Source: Sympetrum striolatum
Lineage: Eukaryota; Arthropoda; Insecta; Odonata; Libellulidae
Reading direction: 5' to 3'
Assembly (NCBI GenBank): GCA_947579665.1
Contig: OX388351.1
Location: 53,576,939 to 53,640,938, forward strand
Length of the DNA: 64,000 nt
Part shown: positions 11,387-22,490 of the stretch, piece by piece
Layout: the number at the start of each line of letters is the position of its first letter
How positions within the stretch are numbered: the stretch's first letter is position 1
Notes under the pieces: generated by a model
Told to the model about the DNA's origin: nothing
Seen by the model: the letters and a program-made list of their open reading frames with translations, nothing else
Database searches by the model: none
Position numbers and translations under genes: made by a program

Positions 11387-11799
11387 TACCGTAAATACTC
11401 GAGTGTAGGCCGAGGCACTTAATTTTATCACAAAAAACTGGGAAAACTAATTGACTCGAGAATAAACCTAGGGTGGGAAATGCAGCAGCTACTGGTAAAT
11501 TTCAAAATAAAAATATATACCAATAACATTACAACGACTGAGGCAGCAGTAGGTTAATTTTTTAAATATTTATTTCAAAGGAAAACAGTGAACTGCCTAT
11601 GTAAGTGGAAAAGAGAGTTTGACAATTTCAGAGAGTTTGAAAATATATCCAATTTATAAGCCGGTTTCCGGCTACGGTAGACTTTTTCCACTGGATAACA
11701 GTTTAAAAGGGACCCTTACTCAAGTATAAGCCGAGGGGGGGCTTTTTCAACATCAAAAATGTGCTGAAAAACTCATGATATATACGAGTATTTACGGTA
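11387..11799. mobile_element. 413-bp DNA transposon with TACCGTAAATACTCG ends
   Basis: The element begins TACCGTAAATACTCG at 11387 and ends with its perfect reverse complement at 11785-11799. An AAT overlapping each outer edge (11385-11387 and 11799-11801) is compatible with a 3-bp target duplication. Characteristic inner stretches are 'aaaaaactgggaaaa', 'gcagcagctactggtaaa' and, near the right end, 'tataagccgaggggggg' and 'atgtgctgaaaaactc'. It has no coding capacity. A second copy lies at 47082-47343. The superfamily cannot be decided from the ends alone. Confidence 0.8.
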
Positions 11800-12610
11800 A
11801 TTTAAATTAATAAATTGAGCTGAATGACCTGGCATAGACGGGCGTAATAAGCTACAAAGCGGCCTTATACCAAGCCACAAACACCTTTTTTTCAATCATT
11901 CACTTAGAATGCCACGTGGTGCGAGAAACACCCCCAAAAGCAATTCCGTCGCTTTTGGCTCGAAATTTGTCACGGAGACCACGTTCCTGAAAATCCTGCG
12001 TCCATCATTCACGTCCGGATCAACCCAGTAACGTCCTGCGCGATAACGGACAAGCATCCGAAAAAACGTCTGCAACGGATAAGTTGCATTCCAGCGTTGA
12101 AGTCTCCGTCTCGGAGGTTAGCAGTTACACCTCTCGAGTGATTCCTTTTTTTCGCTGCATCCAGTTTTATCAAGAGCGGAGGGGAACAGGTGCGAGCGAG
12201 CCGCGGTCAATGCACCAGCGGCCGTAGTGAGCGACAACCTCTAAGGACGACAAGAAGATGCATTCTTCAATGGCGGATACGCCTTGTTTTTCCGTACCAT
12301 TCTTCCCCGCAGAGTGGACGCGGATTTTGCGAAAAAATGTGCGGCGCGGCGGGCGTCGGAATCGATTGAAAAAGTCGCCAACGACATCTCCAACAACGAT
12401 TACGAACTGGAAGACTATACTTTCTCTTTCCAATACACGCGGATTTGTTGTGAATAGGAAATCCAATCTATCCTTTAACCAACTATCAAGAGTCAACAGA
12501 ACATAGATGTTAACAAAACTTTTTGGCCTCATTATTTCAGGTTCTTTAATGAGACTGTCCTTAAGTAAATTATTATTGATGAGGAAGCCGTCACTTGGTG
12601 AAACACCAAT
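11800..12610. other. GC/CpG-rich island, no recognised gene (~11900-12500)
   Basis: This is one of the longest GC-richer islands in the window. A 120-codon minus frame (12170-12532) and an 82-codon plus frame (12258-12506) overlap in it, and neither has a domain I recognise. The plus strand holds a splice-donor-like CAGGTGCGAG near 12187, but no matching coding exon is evident. It could be a regulatory element, an untranslated exon or chance. Confidence 0.4.
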
Positions 12611-12713
12611 ATTGTAATAACGTTAGGGATAACTAAGAAGAAATCTCACGATTAAAAATTAAAATTAAAATTTAGTGAAATTGCATCTTAGTTTTTCCTA
12701 CCGTTATTACAAT
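12611..12713. repeat. 103-bp foldback with 27-bp inverted termini
   Basis: The first 27 bases (12611-12637, attgtaataacgttaggg...) match the reverse complement of the last 27 (12687-12713) at 24 positions, around a 49-bp AT-rich interior. The structure is that of a small MITE. A target duplication is not clear, so the superfamily is not assigned. Confidence 0.65.
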
Positions 12714-13784
12714 AAATGATTATTTTCTGTAAAGTATTCAGTCTGCATTGTAAAACCATATCCATTATCATTCATTATCCATGCAAATGATAGTAACGGC
12801 ATTTATTACTCAATGTTTTCTTTAATACTACAGTAGAGAAGGGAATTTTTTATTGGATGGGACAAAAAAGGGATTGAAAATATGCATATGACGACAATAT
12901 AATAAAAAGCATACATTCTTTTTGTTTTCCTGCTACCACATCCTGATGAATAGATATTTCATTTGTCTTTTGGTATTGCATATAGAGAAATATTTTTATT
13001 TAATTAACTCTGGAGAGGACAACATTTTTCAAATTAATTTTGTAAAGAATAAGGTAGAAGGTCGAGGGAATAATTCGGAGGTGCAACTGATATACCCATA
13101 TATATCGTGTGCAAATATATAATCTATTATTTCAGGCGCCGCTTTCTGGTAGGAATCCATCATTTAAGAATTAAAACAACATTTTTTATATTTACTTTTC
13201 GCAACACAGTTACTACCTCTACACGGGTTGGGACATTCTGTATGGAAGGAGTGATGGAGACTATCGTAGATACAGAGGAAATAATGACAAATATCACCAA
13301 TAAGGCAAGAAAAAGCAGGCTTTACATGAGGAGATAGTACGTTAATTTCATGATATATACTTAAAAATAAACAACCTATGGACCAATTTGAAAAATTATA
13401 AAGGCGGACGCTGCAAATGACAATCAATATTACTGCTGTCACAAATATCTTGAGTCGAGTCGCCAGATAAGGTTATCATTATTCACTTCGGTGGCTTCAA
13501 AATTAATTTTTCCCAGGGGAGAAAATATGATTGTGCGTTACTCTCCGATCAACCCTCGTATTTTTACATTATAATTCGGTAGTTCCCAGTCTTTGCACGC
13601 TTTAACAGTACATCTGCTGCTAAAAAAAAAACAAGAGCTTGCACAGTATTAAAATTGTGGTGACTAATAACAGCAAATAAAATCACAACAATCACCAACA
13701 AACACAATTGTGCAAGATATTATAAGAATAATGATTTTAGAACAAAAATCATTCGATGCATTAGGAGGAACTTAAAGATAACAG
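12714..13784. other. AT-rich non-coding DNA, nothing recognised
   Basis: Only short chance-like frames. Nothing stands out apart from AT-rich composition and a poly-A run near 13621-13632. Confidence 0.4.
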
Positions 13785-13975
13785 CACCATAATAGGCATA
13801 CGTGGGACCACAGCTATCAATATCAATAATGACAGTTTGAAGGAAAATTCACTCACACCTACCAATGTGTAGAAAACTGCACCAAATAGGTGTAAGTCGG
13901 AACATAGCTATCCAATAAAAATGATGATGGTTTGAAGGAATATCTTTCAACGTCACCTACCATCATAAAGAAATC
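13785..13975 (+). repeat. Diverged two-copy tandem duplication, period 95 bp
   Basis: Copy 1 starts 'caccataataggca' at 13785 and copy 2 starts 'caccaaataggtg' at 13880. Both then contain 'agctatc', 'aatgatga/aatgaca', 'gtttgaagga' and 'cacctacca' in register. Copies look about 65-75% identical by eye, so the duplication is old. Confidence 0.65.
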
Positions 13976-14564
13976 GATTTTAGAGCGAAAGCATAGCAAT
14001 AAAATGCGCCACTAGTTTTACTCATCGCGTGTGAAACGCGCATCTATTCGTGAGGATATATGTGCGTAATGATAACACTTTCGGTTGAGCTGGTCCAATG
14101 CCTCTTGCGTCCATTCGTGTACACCCGCAGAAACACAGATCCTGAAATTGTCCGAACTGACGTACGATCACATAGTGATCGTGCCTCTTCTGTACAGAGG
14201 TGACTATGACCAGCTTTTTAACGTTTTTTCAATCCTTACGATATGGAAATATCCGATTTCAAATTGGTATGCCTAGAAAAGCTAATATAACATTATTATT
14301 CTAAAAAAAATTCGAGTTGCCGCTCTTGATTACGCTAAAACATTCCACAGTTCCTATTAATAAATAACGAACTATACAGTCGCCTTAAAGACCTATCTTC
14401 TTGTTACTGTAAACTTTATCTAAACATTCACATCGTTCGTGAAAGAAATAAAGAATAAGAGGCCTATAGGGTATCATCTCAACCAATCACTTCATATTCT
14501 TATGCATTTATAATTATAACATTTGTCCAGTTATTTAACGTATCTGTCTGCAAAGTATTTAGGG
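13976..14564. other. Non-coding DNA, nothing recognised
   Basis: The first ~290 bp are slightly GC-richer, with a 63-codon plus frame at 14085-14276 of no known family. The rest is AT-rich. Confidence 0.4.
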
Positions 14565-14690
14565 CCGGCTGGAACCGTTTAGCTACTAAGAGCAAGTAGA
14601 GAGGAATGAAGCTCACTAGACAAGATGAGGAGTGATGTAGTTTGCCCTTGCTTTCCTCACCAAACCATAATACTATACGTGGAACTTGTT
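14565..14690 (-). repeat. Dispersed repeat, copy 1 (pairs with 27538-27640)
   Basis: On the minus strand this reads 'actcctcatcttgtctag...ttcctctctacttgct...tagtagcta', matching in order the plus-strand sequence beginning at 27536 over about 65-70 bp with small gaps. The other copy has a tRNA-like head, so both may belong to one SINE family; in this copy the promoter boxes are not recognisable. Confidence 0.45.
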
Positions 14691-14899
14691 CAAGTAATAC
14701 AAGAATAGCAATAATATATATAAGAGTACAGTAAGTAATTATGTAAATAATCGAACCTATTCACTAATTTAAATTCTATGGGAAACTATACCGAAAAGTC
14801 AACGCCTTACGAACAAAATTCATGAAAATTATTTAATTCCCAAATTTTTCAGGGTGCACGCCCTTATATAACATAACCCTTTTCCTTGAAATTATTTAA
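14691..14899. other. AT-rich non-coding spacer
   Basis: Nothing recognised. It ends in the TTAA (14896-14899) that serves as target site of the adjacent element. Confidence 0.4.
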
Positions 14900-15709
14900 C
14901 CATAGGACGACGGGGAAAAAAGGTCGCGTTGTAGCCTATCCGGGTCCAATGGACCCTGACTGGCATTATTTGTTCTTAAGTTTGATATTGAATTTTGGCG
15001 GGGTTTTATGATTTTATATTAGCTCTTTTAATTTAACAACATTATCACGATTATTATTTTGTTGAACTAAGTAATTGGGGCACCACAGGATATTTTAGAG
15101 CAATAAAAATAAAATATCATATCATTTTATCATCAGTTTCACAGTAGATTAAGAATTATTTTGATTAAGTAAGATCTTTTGACATAATCAATCATGCCTG
15201 TGTTTTAATACATTTAAATGCAGATCATTTTTCTTTCTAAAATAATAACAAGAAATTACGGCGGAAAAATTTCTCGGCATGTGTTTTTGGTAGATCTTGG
15301 CAAGTTGAACGTTTTTTTCTGTCCTTTTTATAATCAGAAAAATTACACATTTCTTGTCATGTAAAAAACACGCTTTTTCTGTATTTGTTTGCGCAATTTT
15401 GATCAGTAAGATGATTCTATATAACGTAAGCATTGATATCACTGATGTCAAGCATTTTATGAAATATTTATCAAGGCGATCTTCAAGTGATTCTTTTGTG
15501 ACTGTAGCCCCGTACCGTTTTTTAAATTGTGTCTACACCTCCTTAAGTAATGTTTAAATACACACGTTTAGTTTACAATTTAATTTACAATATTGTTTAG
15601 TATACAATTACTCCAGGTTTTTTTACTTTCAAAATCTTCGTCAATACTTGGTTGATCATGCACTGTACTGAGTAAAATAACATTTTTTCTTTCCTTACGT
15701 CGTCTAGGG
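14900..15709. mobile_element. piggyBac-like non-autonomous element with TTAA target sites
   Basis: The 810-bp element is flanked by TTAA on both sides (14896-14899 and 15710-15713), the hallmark of piggyBac transposition. Its left end reads CCATAGGACGACG and its right end, on the opposite strand, CCCTAGACGACG: an inverted repeat matching at 11 of 13 positions with one gap, each followed by a purine-rich run. A subterminal palindrome GGGTCCAATGGACCC lies at 14942-14956. Internal frames (minus 15188-15451, plus 15354-15557) do not resemble piggyBac transposase or its cysteine-rich tail, so I call it non-autonomous. Confidence 0.75.
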
Positions 15710-15713
15710 TTAA

Positions 15714-18700
15714 ATAAAAAGAGAAAAAGTGACCATCATACGATAAAATTCTCAGTAAGGTAAAGTTAACTAAACACCACCAAAAAGTTCATTCATACCC
15801 TAGCAGTTAACGGTTACCGATCTCTATGACGTTTTGCCAACGACTATAAACAGAACGAAGCAATTCAAAATGGCGGAAAAATCCGATAAACAATTCCATG
15901 GAAACCCGACCTTTCTCACTCGCAGACGGGAACGTAAAAACTTCGCGCCGACATCAGACGTAAAGTTAGACGGAGCAAATGAGCCCAGAGATGTCGGAAG
16001 AGTTAAAATCAGAATGAGTTTGCTTTGAGGGCGCGTGTATTAAAAGAACGCCCGGAAAAAGAGGAAGTCTGCTTCCTCGGACGTTTCGTAACTCTTGAAT
16101 CGTCCCCCGAATATCGGAAGGAGAGGTCCATATCGCGCCCTGGAATTTTAAGAATATGCCCGAGGGCCTCCCTTCTTGAGTGGTGAGATAAAATGAGGGC
16201 TATTTGAAGCAGACGTAGACGATCGTTTATCGAAGCCATTGAGGAGGGAAATTCCTGGATTCGGGTATTCGAAAGGTAAATTTGGAACCACTTTCCTGCA
16301 ATACAAACTTCGGAGAAATAAATATCTTATAAACCATTCCGTAATGTTAAGTTAAAAAAAAGTAGCTTAACTTCACGGTATTTCTCTAAAGTATCTTCAT
16401 GAATGGAACAGTTTTCATACTTCTTTTTGTATAGAATCGATTATAGTTATGTGGTACCTCCTCCTTTATTTCAGCCAGTGTGTTGCTCATGGCTGTGAAA
16501 GATTTTAGATAAGCACGACATTGGTATATTAGTATTCATTTCAAACTATCTTTGCAAAATGTTATGGAAGTTTTGTTGAACAACAAGCAATGTTTTTAAT
16601 TAATCTTTATGAATAGAAATCCACTGCCCTAACGAATCAAATTGTAGAATACTGGCAGAGAATGGAAGCCTACTAATAAATACTTCAAACTTCAATCGTA
16701 TTTTACATATTATGTCTTATATTATTATAATTAATGTATTTTTTAAGTTTTACTTAAGACTTACGCCCGTAAATAAAGTTTGTCGTATTATTTTTACGTA
16801 CATTTCTCGAGAGTCTGTGCCAACAAAAGTTGTTTAAACTCAAGCGGGTATTATTTTTATAATTACAAGCTGCTGTTAGGTTATCGTCGAGCGGGTCTCA
16901 ACTATTGTCCAGAGCACAGTACAAACAAACACACAGATGAAACAACATTCCTTAATTCAAACAACATCCACCTTATTCCCACTCTAATCCAAACCCCATA
17001 AATACAATTACTACATAGTCAGTTTTCACCGTTCTTTTCCAGAGTGAGGTATCTTTTTGTCCCATAATCATATCCACGCAATCATTAATTCACATTTATT
17101 AAGTTAAATCAAGTAACCAAGATCGGGGCTGAGTTGAATGTCGAGACGAGGGTTGGAGTCGTTGAAAAGAACAGCATGACCATTGAAAACATGTCAAAAG
17201 CACTTGGTAAGAGAGGAAAAGTTGAGCGAATCGAGGGGAAAGAAGAGTGCAGACGCTTAAGAATTGCGCGAAAGAGATATGAATCGAATGAATGTGAGCG
17301 TCATCGGCTTAAATGGGGGACACGAGACAAAAACATCGGACACAGAGGGGGAAATGGGGAGGAAAAGAAAGAAAAATCGCAGAAAATATTTTGAAATGCA
17401 GGAAGCAATAGGAGCGGGGACGTACGGAGGGACGGGTGGCGGGAGGTGAGGCGCCATCCCCCGTATCACAGCCTCCGTGACTCAGAGGGGTATTTATACG
17501 TTTCCTGGGAGAGTCTAGAGGAGGAAGCGGGGGAGGGCATGACGCATTCTGCGAAGACGTCGGACGCGATTTCGGAGGAAGGCGTCGATAAAATATTTTT
17601 ATGAGAGGTTCCGTTTTTATGGCGATGGGTGTAAGGTGAGGGACGGAATGGACACAAGTTTGGGAATGTCTGAAGCGAACTCCGAAGGTCTGGACCCCAA
17701 GCACCAAGAAAAGAAAATGATCAATGCTACTGAGGAATGGAGGAGAGACTACTTCCCATCAGATAAAATCCGTATAGGAGGTAAATTCTTGGGATTAACC
17801 ATCTCAACTGGACCCTGGGTTTTTCTCTTATTTAATAATAGTTGTCATCATCATTATTAGCAATGAACTACTGGTCGGCTGAAAGCCTGGTAGCAATTTT
17901 TTTACCTACACAAACACGAGTTATAAACACAATTAATATATAATATAATACATTATATATAGACTATTCCACTGAATTATTTTTTCTTACATACATGTCC
18001 TGATAATATCTAACTTTATGTTGTTTTTATTTTTTTTACAGGTAGCTTTTCGTTTGTAACTAATAAATTTCATTTATAAATAATCTTGTTTATAATTAAC
18101 ATAGACTATGTATTTTCTCCGTTATTTACTTTTGATAGCTACACCGGTTCTTTCAATTGATTCGAGAAAAGGGTTAGGAATCGGTTTATGTTTAGTGAAT
18201 AAATTACAGAGTTACAAAATTGGGGAGGAAAGAAAGAGTATTTAAATTTATTGATAGGATAATTTTTATAATATACTTTATACATTTTATACCATAATTT
18301 TTTTCACTTGACATACGACCAAGTATCTCTAGTGAAATTAAGTGAACCGTTCCGTTATTTTTTTGGCGACAGCATTAAGGCATTCGGTTGTCTTTGGGTT
18401 GTTTCTTCAGGCTCGAAATTTTATTCTATCGTGAAAGAGTAGAAGGAATCGGGATTTTTCTGTAGAAGACTTGGTTTATAGAGCTAACAGGGAGAAAGAA
18501 ATAAAGGAGAGATAGTTGTCAAGTTGTTTGGGAGATAAATTGACAAGCCGTCTTTGCCCTTAGTGGCTTTCCTACTTTTCGGTCTGGAGAAATTGAATTG
18601 CTTCACCACATTTTTGAAAAGTTACGGCTCAGGAGGTTGAAACTAAACTCTATCCGCACAGGAAGCCCTGCTCTCTCACTCAATAAAGCGCGTAAATTTG

Positions 18701-18900
18701 TTAGAGTGAAGCTGCATTTACAAAGGCATGCTGTTCCATTCTCTAAGCTTAATAAAATTATGAATATTTCCACATTTACTGAGTATCTACAATACTTCCA
18801 TGACTACGATTTTTCATGTATTCCATACATGAAAATTCTATATGTACACCATTCAGAAAAAAACATGAAACACAGATTTTACTTAATTCATGAAATGAAA
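15714..18900. other. Non-coding DNA with islands at ~15830-16260 and ~17120-17800
   Basis: No gene recognised. The second island is strongly purine-biased on the plus strand, with many GGGGA and AGAAAG runs and a GC-rich core near 17410-17560. Several overlapping frames up to 132 codons (minus 17309-17707) run through it, but their composition (Pro/Ser/Arg-rich on one strand, Glu/Lys/Arg-rich on the other) follows from the purine bias. A 102-codon plus frame at 18598-18906 begins in slightly GC-richer sequence and matches no family I know. Confidence 0.4.
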
Positions 18901-21900
18901 AATTAACAAAAAAATCCTGAGTTAACTTGACTCTGGAAATAAAATCCTGACTCGTCCTGATGATGATCTCTTTGCATTTAATCTAGCCGCGAAATAATTT
19001 ATTCTTTTCAGGTTCTTAAATTTTTAAACCAAGTAATAATTTATAAATAATATATTCAATTTCAATGGCATATAATATGTCTCATGCTAATACGTATTAA
19101 AAGATATTGAATAAATAATCAATTAATATAAAAGCTATATGTAATATAAGTAAGACACTGATATTAAGTATAAAATGTCATAATAAATAAAGTCTATAAT
19201 CAACTTAAAAATAAAATATATATCTATCAAAACACTTAATACCCAGTTTGGGCCTTTATAAAGTTAGTTACTTCGCTATATTAGTTACCTTTTCTATTTA
19301 TCATTCAAATCTACTGTAAATTAATGCAATTCATAGGGAAATAAATCGTAAATATGACAACAGATAACATAGAAAAATGGCATTTCTACCACCCATTCCC
19401 AAATGAAGCGAACAGTCACACATTCAAACTACATTATCACCCATTCATACTAATCTCAAACATCTCTTCCCAGAATTCCACATCCATCACGATCATTGGC
19501 TTCCCAGCTTCAGGGCATCAAACTCCTTCCGCTGCTCCAATTCGACGGTCTGCCCTGGGCAATCGACCTCGATGTTCGCGACTAAAATTAATCCCTCTGG
19601 AATCCGATTCTTCTTTTTGCTGAAGTGAAGCATACAAGGGTTTCGACATCTTTAGAGCAAGAAACGGCTTGAAAAAGAATAGCGAATGATAGACAATAGA
19701 CACGAACGTCTGCGACCGCAGCGGTGAAGAAAGAGTCCGTTTGGAAAGACGTTCATAATTCCATTCATTCCGGTCTCTCAATTTGAGCCTCCGTCTAGTG
19801 TTACGGCGATGAAAAAAATAAACATCTTCATCCTTCGCTCGGCAACAGCGAGATGAGAGAGAGTCGCAGGACCATAATGCGGGCAATGAATCGAATGAGT
19901 TAATGGACCAAGTGGGGAAATGATGGAAAAGCTGGGAGGAAAAAACATCCCAGGAAAGTGCCTCAAAAAGTACTCCCCAAAGTTGCGAAAATTTTCACCA
20001 TAATCTGGATAAAATAACACTCGGTAGAGTTTGAAGAACTTAACACATTCTCTCGAGTTGAGAAATTTCCTTTCCTTTGACAAAACTGCTGAACATGGAA
20101 TAGAACGAAGATTTTTATCTGTCATAAATTTCGCAATAACCGCGGGAATTTCTTTAGAGGAAATATCTAATTTCTTTAGAGGCAATATTTCAGTACGTTC
20201 TATTTTCATAGAAACATTGGTTGTATATTTAACGTAAGAGTCATTTTCCATTTTGGCAATGAACACTTATTTTACTGTTTTTTTATTTTTACTTAAAATA
20301 GATTTCACATAATTTGTGTAAAAATTAAATATATTTTATTTACTACTGCCAAGAAATTTCTGAAAGATTTCATACGTTCCATATCAGAATAGTTTTTTTT
20401 TTCGATTTGGTAAAATATATCTATTTTTCCTTTACTGCATTTTTACCTTGAATTTATTTTATATAATTCTTGTCTAAAATATATTTATTTTGCCAATGTT
20501 GAGGAATCTATTATGAACACGAGACGAGATAGTTAAAATATAGAAGACTCACTCAGCGGAAAAAAACATGCTAGATATGTTATTAAGAGAGATAAATCAC
20601 TTCCTTAACATCAGTAATTGCTACAAAAACAGAAAATTAATTAATTCAAATATTAATAAAAGTTTCTTAGCGAATATTTGTTCTAATGCAGCTACATACT
20701 TAAAAGCACAATAATATTATGTTTAACAACCAAGATTCTAAATCGAGAAAATCATACAATTAATAATAATAATATAAAGTGGGGTAAAGTCCTTTTACAT
20801 AAATAGATCAAGTTGCATATAAAAATCAATTACTGTTGGTATATAAAATATATAATTATATAAATATTTTTAGTGTAAACTCTCCATGGCTAAAACGATT
20901 ACTTATTCATACCATGCAAAATTAGCAAATATATGGATTTTTACGTATACTAATAGAGACATAAATAGATTCTCGCTATTTAATTAACCATCTCATCTTT
21001 AATTATAAAATAAAATATCAAAGTTGCCTAAGATATCGAAATTTTGGATTTAATATTCTAAATAAATTATCATATACTTAGTTCAGTCTTATCTTGACAG
21101 ATGACTTTTAATTTGTTTCCTATTTCTTTTTTTATTAGAATTGCCCTGACTCAAGTCTAATATAATAAAATAGCCCTAATAAAATTTATTAATCATAAGA
21201 TAGGATACCAAATAACATCGATTATTCACCTAAGAGACGGACCTTAAGGATTTCATACACCGTTAGTCATTTATCGAGTACTTGTCTGTGCATGAAATCG
21301 TGATCAGGGTGGAACTTTGCAAGGTGACCTTTGGTTTGTTTTTCTTTTCATTTTTTTATGAAAAACACCAGACTCTGCACTGAGCCTATCCGTTTCAAGC
21401 TAGAATAGAACAAGAGAAAAACAAATATTTCTTCGACCTTCATAAAAGCTTTTCTCACAGCGAAAATTCCGACCGTAAAGTGGCGTCTAAAGTAATTCTT
21501 TGAGAAAAAAAGTTCCCTAAGAAGAAAGGTGGATTGTGCCCGAAGCAATAAACCAATTATCACGCCTCTTTGCGTAAATAAAAAGCCGCGAAGCTAATGA
21601 ATCGTAGGCATTACTCCATTAGTGGAGTTTAAAACTTTCGCAACGAACGGATAAGGCCTCAATAAGAAAGTAAAAAATGCGGAACTCTTAAATTACGGAT
21701 GCCTGAGCGAAAAAAATCAGGCAACTTAATGGAAGAAAAACATGCCGCGAGAGAAAGCAGGGAAAAAGATTGAACTCTTCGGTCAACAGCGAGAGAATTA
21801 GCGGCGGGATGCATAAAATGACTTCGTTTGTTTAAAATAGGCCATTGTAACTCAGTAGAATGTTTGGCTAGTGGTAGTTTTCTAGGTTTTTTCAGGTAGT

Positions 21901-22440
21901 CGAGATTTGGATGAGAAGTATAGGATAGTGAGAAATAAAAACATGGCAACAAGGCAAAGGAACAATTATGTTGTGCCAAAGTAATATAACTAATGTGGTG
22001 CAAACAGATTGAATGTTTGATACAATAAATTCATCATTGGATTTTTTCGTTATTGAAAGAAAAATAAAGTTCACTATCTGTATATCTGGCAGGATGCATG
22101 AAACTAAAACAGTATCTGACGTGAAGAAAATTACAAAAATATCTTTCAAATAACCTTTAATTGTCTTATGTAGAATGTTTAAATTTTACTGGAAATGTAA
22201 AACTGTCTCAATATGTACCCGAGGGATTTTGCCTACATATAGTGGAAGCGGGAAATCAATATACTTCTCAACTATTGTTTAAATTGCGCCAAATATTTTC
22301 GATTTGTAAGAAAAATCCGAAATGTGTTTTAATGACTAAAATGAACAAACCGAGGCTAAATACAAACGCAAGAGCTAAATTTTAAAAAATTTTAGCGCTG
22401 AGGAATTCCAATTCTAAAATGTAGAAGTCTACTGCATAAA
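18901..22440. other. AT-rich non-coding DNA with islands at ~19460-19960 and ~21300-21850
   Basis: The longest open frame of the window (162 codons, minus 19778-20266) lies partly in the first island. It shows no signal peptide, transmembrane pattern or known motif, and I do not call it a gene. 20250-21220 is very AT-rich with poly-T and AAT-type runs. The second island has minus frames at 21348-21563 and 21659-22003 without recognisable content. Confidence 0.4.
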
Positions 22441-22445
22441 TCAAA

Positions 22446-22490
22446 CGTTCCCGAACTTTTCGAGAGGCGGGCCACATGAGTGCCTGGAAA
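22446..22490. mobile_element. hAT-like terminal fragment
   Basis: The string ttcccgaacttttcgagaggcgggccacatgag resembles the ends of many hAT transposons and MITEs (CAGxGGTTCCCAAACTTTT...GCGGGCCAC). No partner end or 8-bp duplication was found nearby, so it is at most a fragment. Confidence 0.4.

Noticed and set aside
12170..12532. 120-codon minus frame as a gene
   Set aside because: Overlapped by another frame on the opposite strand in a CpG-rich island; no known motif. GC-richer DNA has fewer stops, which explains both.
15188..15451. piggyBac transposase fragment inside the TTAA-flanked element
   Set aside because: The translated frame lacks the catalytic DDD context and the cysteine-rich tail pattern of that family.
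17309..17707. 132-codon Pro/Ser-rich minus frame
   Set aside because: Follows from the strong purine bias of the plus strand here; the residues show no domain.
19778..20266. 162-codon minus-strand open frame, the longest in the window
   Set aside because: It spans an island and AT-rich DNA alike, has no recognisable domain, signal peptide or membrane pattern, and its length is plausible by chance in 64 kb. No splice context supports it.
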